The position numbers and the translations under genes are program-made. Source: JACCTU01 sp963737405 (GTDB lineage: Bacteria > Actinomycetota > Thermoleophilia > Gaiellales > Gaiellaceae). Taken from it: DNA of 64,000 bases. The number at the start of each line of letters is the position of its first letter. The first letter of the stretch is position 1. The notes under the pieces were generated by a model. It made no database searches. It saw only the letters and a list, made by a program, of their open reading frames with translations, and had not been told where the DNA came from. The stretch lies in NCBI GenBank assembly GCA_963737405.1, contig CAVTSL010000011.1, positions 372,001 to 436,000 of the forward strand, given 5' to 3'. Positions 41,780 through 50,192 of this stretch are shown piece by piece.

Positions 41780-42474
41780 TACGCGACCGCGGCCCCCGTG
41801 ACCTGCGCGATGTAGCCCCGCACGTCGCCGGCCGGCTCGCTGTACGCCTCGCCGAGCGCCGACTCGACGCGCTCCTTGTAGTCCTTCGCCCAGTCCGGCA
41901 GCTCCATGTCCGCGACCGCGAGGAACTCGAGCGTGCTCGCGAAGCGGATGTCGGCGATCGTCGGCTTGTCGCCGCCGCCGATGAAGCCCTTGTCGGTTCC
42001 GTAGAACGTCGGGTAGACGTCCAGGATCCGCGGCAGCGCGTCCTCGGCCGCCTTGCGGGCCGCTTCCTTGTCCGAGTCGGAGGCCTCGGACGTCGCGACC
42101 TCGCCCGGGTACCCGGCGAAGCTCAGGCGCGGATACGTCGCGCGCGCGACGAGCGGATAGAGCATGCTCATCGTGTAGAAGTTCGCGCCGTCGACCATCG
42201 CGCGGCGCTTCAGGTCGGTCGGGTAGAGGTCGTCGCGGCCCTCGCGGCTCGCGAGGTACATCATCACGGCGCAGCTCTCGCCGAGAACGCCCATGGGCAG
42301 CTCGTCGGACTCGACCGTCGGCGTCAGGCCGGCGGGGTACTTCGAGAGGTACTCCTCTCCCTGCGTCTGACCCCAGACGTTCTCCTCGTCGAAGGGAAGT
42401 CCGGCGGCGCGCACGAAGACGCGGACGGACATGTTGTTCACGCTGGGCGGCAGCATGTTGAGCTTGAGCGACAT
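41779..42474 (-). CDS. Glutathione S-transferase family protein
   Basis: 231 aa. A thioredoxin-like N-terminus (MSLKLNMLPPSVNNMSVRVF; PAGLTPTVESDELPMGVLGE with cis-Pro and the E-S pair before a helix) and an all-helical C-terminal domain (DKPTIADIRFASTLEFLAV, N-cap Asp) identify the GST fold. Actinobacteria generally lack glutathione, so the thiol may be different. Operon with the downstream cupin; divergent from the CRP-like gene. Confidence 0.8.
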   Translation of the reverse strand: MSLKLNMLPPSVNNMSVRVFVRAAGLPFDEENVWGQTQGEEYLSKYPAGLTPTVESDELPMGVLGESCAVMMYLASREGRDDLYPTDLKRRAMVDGANFYTMSMLYPLVARATYPRLSFAGYPGEVATSEASDSDKEAARKAAEDALPRILDVYPTFYGTDKGFIGGGDKPTIADIRFASTLEFLAVADMELPDWAKDYKERVESALGEAYSEPAGDVRGYIAQVTGAAVA

Positions 42475-42521
42475 AGCGACCTCTCCCTGTAGCTAGACCG
42501 GCGTCAGCATATTCTCCCGGC

Positions 42522-42923
42522 GTGGGGAACCGCGACACGATCGAGATGCTCCGCTCCGCACGGATCTTCAGTGGCCTGAGCGACGAGGAACTCGCGCGGG
42601 TCGCGGCGATCGCGAGCGAGGTCGACTTCCCCGCTGGGCACGTCCTCACGGAGTCGGGTCAGGTCGGCAGCGGCATGTTCGTCCTGCTCGACGGGCGCGT
42701 CTCGGTGCACGCGCGCGGCGTCGACGTCGAGCTCGGGCCGGGCGAGGTTCTCGGCGAGCTCGCCCTCCTGCGCCGCGATGCCCGTCGCATCGCGCGCGTG
42801 CAGGCGCTCACGCCGATCCACTGCCTCGCGATTGCGCGCGAGCCCTTCCGCGCACTCATCGCCTCGGACGTGCACCTGGCGGTCGCGCTGCTCGAGAACC
42901 TCGCGGACCGCGTCCCTGATTAA
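42522..42923 (+). CDS. Cyclic-nucleotide-binding domain protein without HTH
   Basis: 133 aa. A CRP-type cNMP domain: IEMLRSARIFSGLSDEELAR, FPAGHVLTESGQVGSGMFVL and the phosphate-binding-cassette region GPGEVLGELALLRRDARRIA. It ends after the C-helix start (LLENLADRVPD) with no DNA-binding domain, so it is probably a ligand-binding regulator of another protein. Cassette residues GE-L-A-L-L-R match cAMP-binding members, but the ligand is not certain. It converges with the MshEN-like gene four bases away. Confidence 0.8.
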   Translation: MGNRDTIEMLRSARIFSGLSDEELARVAAIASEVDFPAGHVLTESGQVGSGMFVLLDGRVSVHARGVDVELGPGEVLGELALLRRDARRIARVQALTPIHCLAIAREPFRALIASDVHLAVALLENLADRVPD

Positions 42924-42927
42924 AGAG

Positions 42928-43713
42928 CTAGCCGCCGTAGTAGCCCGGCGGCCCGCGCCACGCGTTCGGGTCGAACCCGTACACGTCGACGAGGTCGTCG
43001 ACCGCGGAGCTCGCCTCGTGGTCGTACTGCCACACGCGCTCGCGGCTCGCTCCGCGGAGGCGGACGATCTCGAGGCGCCTCGGCGACTCTGCGGCCAGGT
43101 ACTCGAACGCGAAGTCGGTCGCCTCGAGGAAGCTGTCGGTCCGGAAGCGCGGCTGCTCGGTCGGCTCGCCGACCTCGTACAGCCAGTCGTCCGTGAACCG
43201 CGACGGCTGACGCGGCGGCGCTTCCGAGTGGATCGCCAGTCCGTGCTGCTCGCCGAGCGCGGCCGCGAGGTCGAGCATCGAGACGCCGTGGTCGCTGACG
43301 AGGATGTCGCCGAGCCTGCGGCCCGTGCTTCGCTGCGCCGCGAGCGCCTCGTCGAGCGCGGGCTGTGAGATCACGCCGCGGGAGACGAGCAGCCGGCCGA
43401 GCGGCTGCCACGGCGCCGGCGCCTCCGCGGTCGGGGTGAACGAGGTCGACGGCGGCAGATCGATGCCGTACTGCTCCGCGAGCACGCTCGTCAGCGTCTG
43501 CGCGTCGAGTGCGCCGCGGGACACGAGCACCTCGCCGAGCCTGCGCCCGGTCGCGCGCTGCTCCACGAGCGCGCTCTCGAGCTCCGTCGCGGAGATCACG
43601 CCCTTCGCGACGAGCAGCTCGCCGAGAAGACGCCAGGGGAAGGAGAACTGTGGGGCCGGCACGTTCTCGATATCGGCAGCTTCGTCGTTGCTGATGAGGG
43701 CAACATTTGGCAA
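42928..43713 (-). CDS. Tandem MshEN/GspE-N-like domain protein
   Basis: 261 aa with two similar ~65-residue helical domains: LLGELLVAKGVISATELESA then RLGEVLVSRGALDAQTLTSV, and LGRLLVSRGVISQPALDEAL then RLGDILVSDHGVSMLDLAAA. This RLG-x2-L motif pair is that of the N-terminal domain of type II/IV secretion ATPases (MshEN), which in MshE binds c-di-GMP. No ATPase follows. The C-terminal ~90 residues (FTDDWLYEVGEPTEQPRFRT) are unassigned. A cytoplasmic adaptor or second-messenger sensor is plausible. Confidence 0.7.
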   Translation of the reverse strand: MPNVALISNDEAADIENVPAPQFSFPWRLLGELLVAKGVISATELESALVEQRATGRRLGEVLVSRGALDAQTLTSVLAEQYGIDLPPSTSFTPTAEAPAPWQPLGRLLVSRGVISQPALDEALAAQRSTGRRLGDILVSDHGVSMLDLAAALGEQHGLAIHSEAPPRQPSRFTDDWLYEVGEPTEQPRFRTDSFLEATDFAFEYLAAESPRRLEIVRLRGASRERVWQYDHEASSAVDDLVDVYGFDPNAWRGPPGYYGG

Positions 43714-43751
43714 GGGGTGAGTCGTCCTTCGGCGCTGCGACGATTGGCGCC

Positions 43752-44372
43752 GTGAAGCGGCATCTCGTTCGGCTCGCGGGCGTCGGCTTCGCCGTGCTCG
43801 TCCTCGTGTCCGAGGTGCTGAAGGGCGACAGCGTGTCGCCGAACGCGCCGGCGGGCGAGATCGTCGACTTCCTCGTCGACGGGCGCACCGGGATCCTCGC
43901 CGGCGCGTACGTGCAGATGCTCGCGCTCTTCCTCGCGGCGTTCGCGATCGTCTCGGTGACGGGCTGGCCGGACAGCGTCGCCGACCGGCTCGCGCGGCTC
44001 GGGCTCGTCCTGACCCTCGTCGCGTACACGGCGTACGTCTTCCTGACCGCGGCCGCGGCCTACGGTGCCGGCGACCTTCCGGCCGGGACCGTCAAGGCGC
44101 TCTGGCAGGTTCGCTTCGTCTCCGAGACGTTCGTCGCGTTCCCCGCCGCGCTCCTGATCGGGGCGACGGCGTGGGCGACCAGGGCTCGACGGCGCTACGC
44201 GTGGTTCTCGGCGATCATCGCGGCGGCGTTCCTCGTGGGCGGTGCGTCGCTTGCTCGCAACGGGTTCTTCGCGCCCGACGGAGGCTACGGGTTCATCCTG
44301 TTCTGGCTGCTCCCGCTCTGGGTGATCGTGACCGCCTGGTCGCCGCCTCCGGAGCAATCGCCCGGAGGCTAG
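43752..44372 (+). CDS. Polytopic membrane protein of unknown function
   Basis: 206 aa from GTG 43752. Six hydrophobic segments, among them VRLAGVGFAVLVLVSEVLKG, AYVQMLALFLAAFAIVSVTG, RLGLVLTLVAYTAYVFLTAA, FVAFPAALLIGATAWATRAR, and YGFILFWLLPLWVIVTAW at the end. Layout resembles small DUF4386-like proteins, but I cannot name a family. Followed nine bases later by a GNAT gene. Confidence 0.65.
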   Translation: MKRHLVRLAGVGFAVLVLVSEVLKGDSVSPNAPAGEIVDFLVDGRTGILAGAYVQMLALFLAAFAIVSVTGWPDSVADRLARLGLVLTLVAYTAYVFLTAAAAYGAGDLPAGTVKALWQVRFVSETFVAFPAALLIGATAWATRARRRYAWFSAIIAAAFLVGGASLARNGFFAPDGGYGFILFWLLPLWVIVTAWSPPPEQSPGG

Positions 44373-44381
44373 GTTCGGCGT

Positions 44382-44906
44382 GTGAACCCTCGCGTCCGCG
44401 TCGTCGACCCGTCGGAGGCCGAGGAGTTGGCGCCTGCGCTCGCCCGGCTCCATCTCGAGGCTCACGACGACGGCATGGCGCTCGGGCTGCTCGCGCCGCA
44501 GGACACCGATGCGCTCGCGGACGCCTACCGCGCGCTCGTCGCGACGCTGCACGAGCTGCCCCGGATCCTGCTCGTGGCCGAGCTCGACGGCGAGGTCGTC
44601 GGGATGGCGCAGCTCGCGCCGAGCGATGCGCAGAACGCGGCGCATCGGGCCGAGGTGCAGCGGGTCGCCGTCGCCGCGGACGCACGCGGTCGTGGCGTGG
44701 GTCGCGAGCTGATGCTGGCGGTCGAGCGGGAGGCGCGCCTTCGCGGCCTCACACTGCTCTGGCTGACCACCCACGACGGGACGGCCGCCGCGCGGTTCTA
44801 CGAGGCGCTCGGCTACACGAGGCTCGGCGTGATGCCGAACTACTCGCGCCGCCCCGACGGCGAGCTCGCGCCGGGCGCGTTCTACTACCGGACCGTGGAC
44901 GGATGA
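44382..44906 (+). CDS. GNAT N-acetyltransferase
   Basis: 174 aa from GTG. The acetyl-CoA site is EVQRVAVAADARGRGVGREL (R-G-x-G-V-G) and the final strands are LWLTTHDGTAAARFYEALGY and TRLGVMPNYSRRPDGELAPG, which match small-molecule or phosphinothricin-type acetyltransferases. The stop overlaps the ATG of the methyltransferase-like gene. Confidence 0.85.
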   Translation: MNPRVRVVDPSEAEELAPALARLHLEAHDDGMALGLLAPQDTDALADAYRALVATLHELPRILLVAELDGEVVGMAQLAPSDAQNAAHRAEVQRVAVAADARGRGVGRELMLAVEREARLRGLTLLWLTTHDGTAAARFYEALGYTRLGVMPNYSRRPDGELAPGAFYYRTVDG

Positions 44907-45380
44907 GCCGGGCGCGCCACCTGCGCGCGATCCTCCTGCTGCCAGTGACCGTGACAGTGGTCGTCCCGGCGTTCCTCATCTGGCGAAGCGGCGAGGGGAT
45001 CGGCTGGGGGGCGGTTCCGGGCGCGGTGCTGATCGCCGCCGGGGTCGTGCTGATCGCTCGCACGGTCGCGCTCTTCGCGCGCGTCGGCGAAGGGAACGCT
45101 CGCGCCGTGGGACGCGACGAAGCGCCTCGTCGTGGTCGGCCCGTATCGCTACGTCCGCAACCCGATGATCAGCGGAGTGCTCGCGATCCTGCTCGGCGAG
45201 ACGCTCGCGTTCTGGTCCGCGTCGCTCCTCACGTGGTTCGTCGTCGTGTTCGCGGTCAACGCGATCTACATGCCGCTCGTCGAGGAGCCGGATCTCAGCC
45301 GCCGCTTCGGCCAGGACTACGACCGGTACCGCGCGAACGTTCGTCGATGGGTGCCGCGGCTTCGTCCGTGGACGGGGTGA
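44903..45380 (+). pseudogene. Isoprenylcysteine carboxyl methyltransferase (ICMT)-family membrane protein, frameshifted
   Basis: ATG 44903. The first frame gives LPVTVTVVVPAFLIWRSGEG and VLIAAGVVLIARTVALFARV. One extra A near 45094 breaks the frame; without it the sequence continues TLAPWDATKRLVVVGPYRYV, RNPMISGVLAILLGETLAFW and EEPDLSRRFGQDYDRYRANV, the conserved C-terminal SAM-binding region of ICMT/PEMT-like enzymes. About 158 aa when repaired. The 3' end overlaps the convergent YjbR-like gene by 86 bases. Confidence 0.8.
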
Positions 45381-45744
45381 GCTGCGCGACGAGCTTCGGC
45401 GGCGCGACCTCGACGTAGGCGTCCTCGAGCAGTCCGGCGAGCTCGTCGTGGTCGAGCTCACGGTCGAGCCGGAAGCCCAGCCAGCCCCGGTGTCCGACGT
45501 AGGGCGGCACGAAGAACCGCTCCGGGTCGGCCTCGACGAGCATCGCCTGCATCCCCTCGCCGGCCGCGCACCAGATCGCGAAGCGGCCGTCGCCGTGGTG
45601 GTCGTTCAGCACCATCACGAACGTCCGCTTGCGGACGAAGAACGTCGGCGCACCGTGGCTCAAGCGCTCGCTCGTCTCGGGCAGGGCGAGGCTGATCTTC
45701 CGGATGAAGGCGAGGGTACGGTCGCGCTCCCGTGCGGTCGGCAT
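45295..45744 (-). CDS. MmcQ/YjbR-family protein
   Basis: 149 aa. ALPETSERLSHGAPTFFVRK, FVMVLNDHHGDGRFAIWCAA and ERFFVPPYVGHRGWLGFRLD are typical of the MmcQ/YjbR fold, a small double-wing domain often described as DNA-binding but of unknown role. C-terminal ~30 residues (STDEAAAPIDERSRGTGRSP) lie in the overlap with the ICMT gene and are probably not conserved. Confidence 0.8.
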   Translation of the reverse strand: MPTARERDRTLAFIRKISLALPETSERLSHGAPTFFVRKRTFVMVLNDHHGDGRFAIWCAAGEGMQAMLVEADPERFFVPPYVGHRGWLGFRLDRELDHDELAGLLEDAYVEVAPPKLVAQLTPSTDEAAAPIDERSRGTGRSPGRSGG

Positions 45745-45778
45745 CCCCTACATGTTGCTACGCGGCAGTATCTGCGGC

Positions 45779-46189
45779 GTGCAGTTCGACACGAAGATCG
45801 CCGTCGTCCTCCGGGACGAGCTCGCCGTCTGGCAGAAGGCGAACGTCACGGCCTTCCTCGTCAGCGGGATCGCGGGCACCGCTCCCGAGCTCGTCGGCGA
45901 GCCGTACGAGGACGCGTCGGGCAACCGCTATCTCCCGATGTTCCGGCAGCCGGTGCTCGTTTACGGGGCGGACGCGGCGGGCCTCCGCCGCGCCTACGAG
46001 CGCGCGATGCAGCGCGGCGCCGAGCTCGCGATCTACACGAACGAGCTCTTCACGACGGGACACGATGAGGCGAACCGCGCGGCGGTCGCGGCCGTCGCTG
46101 CAGACGACCTCGACCTGGTCGGCCTAGCGCTCCGCGCCGACCGAAAGCTCGTCGACAAGATCCTCGACAGGCTCAAGCCGCATCCGTAG
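45779..46189 (+). CDS. DUF2000-family protein
   Basis: 136 aa from GTG 45779 (VQFDTKIAVVLRDELAVWQK), which fits the family start; an ATG at 45752 would add nine residues. ANVTAFLVSGIAGTAPELVG, YLPMFRQPVLVYGADAAGLR and AIYTNELFTTGHDEANRAAV match DUF2000, a PTH2-like fold of unknown biochemical role. No linkage to its neighbours apart from position. Confidence 0.75.
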   Translation: MQFDTKIAVVLRDELAVWQKANVTAFLVSGIAGTAPELVGEPYEDASGNRYLPMFRQPVLVYGADAAGLRRAYERAMQRGAELAIYTNELFTTGHDEANRAAVAAVAADDLDLVGLALRADRKLVDKILDRLKPHP

Positions 46190-46212
46190 CGCGTCCCTGC
46201 GCAGGTCGTAGG

Positions 46213-47883
46213 TCAGGCGCGGACGAGCGGCTTGTACTTGATCCGGTGCGGCTCGAGCGCGTCGGCGCCCTGCGTCTCCTTGACCCAGTCCGCGTACTCG
46301 CCCCAACCGCCCTCGAACCACGTGACCTGCGAGTCGCCGTCGAAGTGGAGGATGTGCGTCGCGATCCGGTCGAGGAACCAGCGATCGTGCGAGATCACGA
46401 CGGCGCAGCCCGCGAAGTCGAGCAACCCCTCCTCGAGCGCGCGCAGCGTGTCGACGTCGAGGTCGTTCGTCGGCTCGTCGAGCAGCAGGACGTTGCCGCC
46501 GGAGCGGAGCAGCTTCGCCAGGTGCACCCGGTTCCGCTCGCCGCCCGAGAGATCGCCGACCCGCTTCTGCTGGTCGCCGCCCTTGAAGTTGAACCACGAC
46601 ACGTACTGGCGCGAGTTCACCTCGCGCTTTCCGAGCTCGATCGTGTCGTGTCCGCCGCTGATCTCCTTCCAGACGGTGCTCGCCGGGTCGAGCGACTCGC
46701 GCGACTGGTCGACGTAGGCGAGCTGCACCGTGTCGCCGACCCGAAGCGCGCCGGTGTCGGGCGTCTCCTCACCGACGATCATCCGGAAGAGCGTCGTCTT
46801 CCCCGCCCCGTTCGGTCCGGTCACGCCCACGATGCCCGCGGGCGGGAGCGAGAACGAGAGGCCTTCGAACAGCAGCCGGTCGCCGAAGCCCTTCGCCACG
46901 CCGTCGGCCTCGATCACGACGTCTCCGAGCCGCGGCCCCGGCGGGATGTGGATCTCGACGCGGTCGAGCTTCACGTTCTGCTCCTCGGCGAGCAGCTTCT
47001 CGTACGCGCCGAGGCGCGCCTTCGACTTCGCGTGCCGCGCTCGGGGGCTGGCGCGCACCCACTCGAGCTCCCGCGCGAGCGTGCGCTGCCGGGCGGACGC
47101 CTGCTTCTCCTCGACCGCGAGCCGCCCCTGCTTCTGCTCGAGCCACGACGAGTAGTTGCCCTCGAACGGCAGTCCCTTTCCACGGTCGAGCTCGAGGATC
47201 CACCCGGCGACGTTGTCGAGGAAGTACCGGTCGTGCGTGACCGCGACGACGGTGCCCTTGTAGTCGTCGAGAAACCGCTCGAGCCACCACACCGACTCGG
47301 CGTCGAGGTGGTTCGTCGGCTCGTCGAGCAGCAGCAGGTCGGGCGCCGAGAGGAGCAGGCGCGCGAGTGCGACGCGGCGGCGCTCGCCGCCGGACAGCGT
47401 CGCGACGTCGCGGTCGCCCTCGGGGAGGCGGAGCGCGTCCATCGCACGATCGAGCGTCGCGTCGAGCTCCCACAGGTCGCGCCGGTCGATCTCGTCCTGG
47501 ACCTTCGCCTGCTCGGCCAGGAGCGAGTCGAAGTCTGCGTCGGGCTCCGCGAACTTCCCGGAGATCTCGTTGAAGCGGTCGAGGAGGTCGCGGGCCTCGC
47601 GGACGCCGTCCTCGACGTTCTCGCGGACGTTCTTCCCGGCGTCGAGCTCGGGCTCCTGGGAGAGCAGTCCGACGGACGCGCCGGGAGCGAGCTCCGCAAC
47701 GCCCGACGAGGGCTCCTCCAGCCCGGCCATGATGCGGAGCACGGTCGACTTGCCGGCGCCGTTCGGCCCGAGCACGCCGATCTTCGCGCCCGGCAGGAAC
47801 GACAGGGAGATGTTCGACAGCACCTGCCGCTCGGGGCCGAAGTACTTGTCGACCCGGTACATCGTGAAGATGTAGTCGCTCAC
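46213..47883 (-). CDS. ettA: ABC-F ATPase, energy-dependent translational throttle EttA
   Basis: 556 aa with two ABC domains. First: VLGPNGAGKSTVLRIMAGL, signature LSGGERRRVALARLLLSAPD, Walker B LLLLDEPTNHLDAESV. Second: VTGPNGAGKTTLFRMIVGEE, LSGGERNRVHLAKLLRSGGN, LLLDEPTNDLDVDTL. The charged linker and the arm (PDADFDSLLAEQAKVQDEID) match EttA, which binds the ribosomal E site and gates the first peptide bond by ATP/ADP ratio. Length and N-terminus (YIFTMYRVDKYFGPERQVLS) are standard. Cytoplasmic. Confidence 0.95.
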   Translation of the reverse strand: MSDYIFTMYRVDKYFGPERQVLSNISLSFLPGAKIGVLGPNGAGKSTVLRIMAGLEEPSSGVAELAPGASVGLLSQEPELDAGKNVRENVEDGVREARDLLDRFNEISGKFAEPDADFDSLLAEQAKVQDEIDRRDLWELDATLDRAMDALRLPEGDRDVATLSGGERRRVALARLLLSAPDLLLLDEPTNHLDAESVWWLERFLDDYKGTVVAVTHDRYFLDNVAGWILELDRGKGLPFEGNYSSWLEQKQGRLAVEEKQASARQRTLARELEWVRASPRARHAKSKARLGAYEKLLAEEQNVKLDRVEIHIPPGPRLGDVVIEADGVAKGFGDRLLFEGLSFSLPPAGIVGVTGPNGAGKTTLFRMIVGEETPDTGALRVGDTVQLAYVDQSRESLDPASTVWKEISGGHDTIELGKREVNSRQYVSWFNFKGGDQQKRVGDLSGGERNRVHLAKLLRSGGNVLLLDEPTNDLDVDTLRALEEGLLDFAGCAVVISHDRWFLDRIATHILHFDGDSQVTWFEGGWGEYADWVKETQGADALEPHRIKYKPLVRA

Positions 47884-47928
47884 GGTCGGCCAGGGTAGCG
47901 GGCGCTCAGGGGGCGTACGATTGCTCGG

Positions 47929-48582
47929 ATGCCCTGCTGCTGTTCGACGGCCGCCTACGGGGCGTTCTTCGACGAGAAGCTTGCCCGCCGGGATGCCGCG
48001 CGGTACCGCAAGCGAGGCCTCGGCAGGGCGGGCAGGCGCCTCGTCGACCTGATTTCGGCGCGCGGGATCACGGGCGCAGAGGTGCTCGAGATCGGCGGCG
48101 GCATCGGGTCGCTCCAGCTCGAGCTGCTCGAGCGGGGCGCTGCGCGCGCGACGAACTCCGAGCTCTCACCGGCCTACGAGGCCGAGGCGCGGACGCTCGC
48201 CCGCGAGCACGGCCTCGAAGGACGCGTCGACCGGCGGATCGTGAATGCAGCGGAGGACCCGGACGCCGTCCCGGGGGCGGACGTCGTGCTTCTGCACCGC
48301 GTCGTCTGCTGCTATCCCGACTACCAGTCCCTTCTCACGATTGCCGGCGGCAAGGCGCGGCGGTTGGTGGCGTTCTCGTTTCCGCCCGACGTCGCGCTCG
48401 CCCGCTGGGCCAACGGCGTCCTGAACCTCTGGCCGCGCCTACGAGGCTGCGACTTCCGCGGCCACGTGCACCCCGAGCGCGCGATGCTGGAAGCCGTCGA
48501 GTGCCAGGGCTTCGATGCGACGGTGCGCGAGCGCGCCGGGGTCTGGCGGATCGCGATCCTCGAACGGCGTGTGGCGGAGTAG
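47929..48582 (+). CDS. Class I SAM-dependent methyltransferase
   Basis: 217 aa. Motif I is EVLEIGGGIGSLQLELLERG, an acidic residue follows in ATNSELSPAY, and motif IV is ADVVLLHRVVCCYPDYQSLL. The N-terminus has CCC (MPCCCSTAAYGAFFDEKLAR), and the YRKRGLGRAGRRLVD segment is reminiscent of Mg-protoporphyrin methyltransferase-like proteins. Substrate unknown. It leads a run of tightly packed small genes to 50.2 kb. Confidence 0.8.
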   Translation: MPCCCSTAAYGAFFDEKLARRDAARYRKRGLGRAGRRLVDLISARGITGAEVLEIGGGIGSLQLELLERGAARATNSELSPAYEAEARTLAREHGLEGRVDRRIVNAAEDPDAVPGADVVLLHRVVCCYPDYQSLLTIAGGKARRLVAFSFPPDVALARWANGVLNLWPRLRGCDFRGHVHPERAMLEAVECQGFDATVRERAGVWRIAILERRVAE

Positions 48583-48591
48583 AAGCCGGCC

Positions 48592-48684
48592 ATGTCGTTC
48601 TTGCTCGGTGTGATCCTCTTCGTGGCCGTCGCGGGCTGGCTCGACACGAAGATCCACTGGCCGCGCGCCGGCGAGAGACGCTAG
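48592..48684 (+). CDS. 30-aa single-TM small protein
   Basis: ATG 48592, TAG 48682-48684 directly abutting the next GTG. The peptide MSFLLGVILFVAVAGWLDTK plus IHWPRAGERR is one hydrophobic helix followed by a positively charged tail, a typical small membrane protein. No strong ribosome site is visible, but packing between two genes and codon use support it. Confidence 0.45.
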   Translation: MSFLLGVILFVAVAGWLDTKIHWPRAGERR

Positions 48685-49264
48685 GTGGTCACCGGCCACT
48701 TCGGCTTCGCGGCGGGCGTGAAGGCGAAGGAGCAGTTCGTCCCGCTCTGGGCGCTGATGCTCGCGAGCGTCTGGCTCGACATCCTCTTTGTCCCGCTCTT
48801 CGCAGTCGGTGCAGAGTCGATCGACGACGTCCCGGGGACCGACGGCGGCTACGGCGATGTGATCATCCACGCGGACTACACGCATTCGCTCGTCGGCGCG
48901 ACTGCTGATCTCGGTCGTCACCGGCTGGATCGCGACGCGCTGGTGGGGACGGCGCGGGGGCATCGTCATCGGAGCCGTGGTCTTCTCGCACTGGGTGCTC
49001 GACCTGATCGTCCACCGGGACGACATGCCGCTGCTCCCGGGCAACCTCGGTGACGTCCGCGTCGGCTTCGGCCTGTGGAAGGTCGAGTGGGCCGCGATCC
49101 TGACCGAGGCGGCGATCATGGCCGTCGGCGCGTACCTCTACTGGCGCGCGGCGCAGGGCGTCGAGCGCGCAGCCGGCGTGTCGAACGGGCGCGCGAACCT
49201 CGTCGGCGGCCTGCTCGTCCTCTTCGGCGCGGTCGTCCTCACGCTCGACGTCGCGGTCGGGTAG
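48685..49264 (+). pseudogene. Membrane metal-dependent hydrolase-like protein, one frameshift
   Basis: From GTG 48685: HFGFAAGVKAKEQFVPLWAL, ASVWLDILFVPLFAVG and HADYTHSLVGA. An extra A at 48901 breaks the frame; removing it gives LLISVVTGWIATRWWGRRGG, VVFSHWVLDLIVHRDDMPLL, and closing helices (LVGGLLVLFGAVVLTLDVA). The conserved YTHSL and SHWVLDLIVH histidines resemble YdjM/DUF457-type membrane proteins described as metal-dependent hydrolases. ~192 aa when repaired. TAG overlaps the next GTG. Confidence 0.75.
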
Positions 49265-49584
49265 TGGACGCGCTCAAGGGCGCGAACCTCGCGCTTCGCT
49301 TCGCGCTCGAGCTCGCCGCGCTCGCGGCCGTCGGGTACTGGGGCTGGGACGTCGGCGGACCGCTTCTTGCCCTCGCGGCCGTCGCCGCCGTTGCGATCGT
49401 CTGGGGGCTCTTCGTGGCGCCGAAGCGGCGTTTCGACCTCTCCCTGCCACTCCGCCTCGCGGTTGAGCTCCTGGTCTGGCTCGCCGCCGGCGCGGCGCTC
49501 GCCGCCACTGGTCACACGGCCCTTGCCGTAGCCTTCGTCGTCCTCGCCGTCGTCAGCGGAGGCCTCAACTACCGATGGCAATGA
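49264..49584 (+). CDS. YrdB-family (DUF2568) membrane protein
   Basis: 106 aa from GTG 49264, overlapping the upstream TAG. Four helices: ANLALRFALELAALAAVGYW, GPLLALAAVAAVAIVWGLFV, LRLAVELLVWLAAGAALAAT and ALAVAFVVLAVVSGGLNYRW, with the conserved RF-x-LEL and W-x3-VAPKR of YrdB proteins. Function unknown. Overlaps the next ATG by ten bases. Confidence 0.8.
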   Translation: MDALKGANLALRFALELAALAAVGYWGWDVGGPLLALAAVAAVAIVWGLFVAPKRRFDLSLPLRLAVELLVWLAAGAALAATGHTALAVAFVVLAVVSGGLNYRWQ

Positions 49585-50192
49585 ACGAGCTCGAGCACAC
49601 CGACCGCTTCCTCGTGCAGCAGGTCTTCAAGCCGATCGCGAACGAGTACCGGATCAGCGTGCCGACGCCGGGCGACACCCAGGAAGGGCGCCCGGTGCTC
49701 TTCGTCAAGCAGAAGAAGATGAAGATCAAAGAGGACATCCGCTTCCGCACGACGCAGGACGGCGACGGCCCGTACGAGTTCATGATCAAGTCGAAGTCCG
49801 TCTTCGAGTTCCGCGGCCGCCACGACATTCTCGACGCCGACGGGAGTGTGATCGGGCAGCTGGAGAAGGACTTCACGAAGTCGCTCCTGCGCAGCCACTG
49901 GCGCGTGCGAGACGCACAGGGGACAGAGGTGCTCGAGTCGCACGAGGCGAGCTGGATCATCGCGCTCCTCCGCCGCTTCGCCGACCTCGGCCCGGACATC
50001 TTCACCTTCCTCACCTGGCTGCCGTTCAACTTCGTGCTCCGGCGGAACGGCGAGGAGGTCGGCAACTACAAGCGCGTGCTCGGGACGATGCGCGACCGGT
50101 ACGTGATGGAGGTCGGCGACGGCCTGAAGGACGTCGACCGCAGGCTGCTCGTCGCGTTCGCGATCGGGCTCGACGCGCTGCAGGACCGCTAG
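49575..50192 (+). CDS. LURP1/Tubby C-like (phospholipid scramblase-related) protein
   Basis: 205 aa; ATG 49575 or 49581. The beta-barrel pattern LFVKQKKMKIKEDIRFRTTQ, FEFRGRHDILDADGSVIGQL, LLRSHWRVRDAQGTEVLESH and GTMRDRYVMEVGDGLKDVDR matches the bacterial LURP-one-related/YxjI family with a C-terminal hydrophobic helix (LLVAFAIGLDAL). Membrane association is likely; no enzymatic role is known. Confidence 0.75.
   Translation: MAMNELEHTDRFLVQQVFKPIANEYRISVPTPGDTQEGRPVLFVKQKKMKIKEDIRFRTTQDGDGPYEFMIKSKSVFEFRGRHDILDADGSVIGQLEKDFTKSLLRSHWRVRDAQGTEVLESHEASWIIALLRRFADLGPDIFTFLTWLPFNFVLRRNGEEVGNYKRVLGTMRDRYVMEVGDGLKDVDRRLLVAFAIGLDALQDR

Noticed and set aside
46246..47898. Plus-strand frame of 550 codons opposite ettA
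   Set aside because: Antisense shadow of ABC-F with no recognisable motif.
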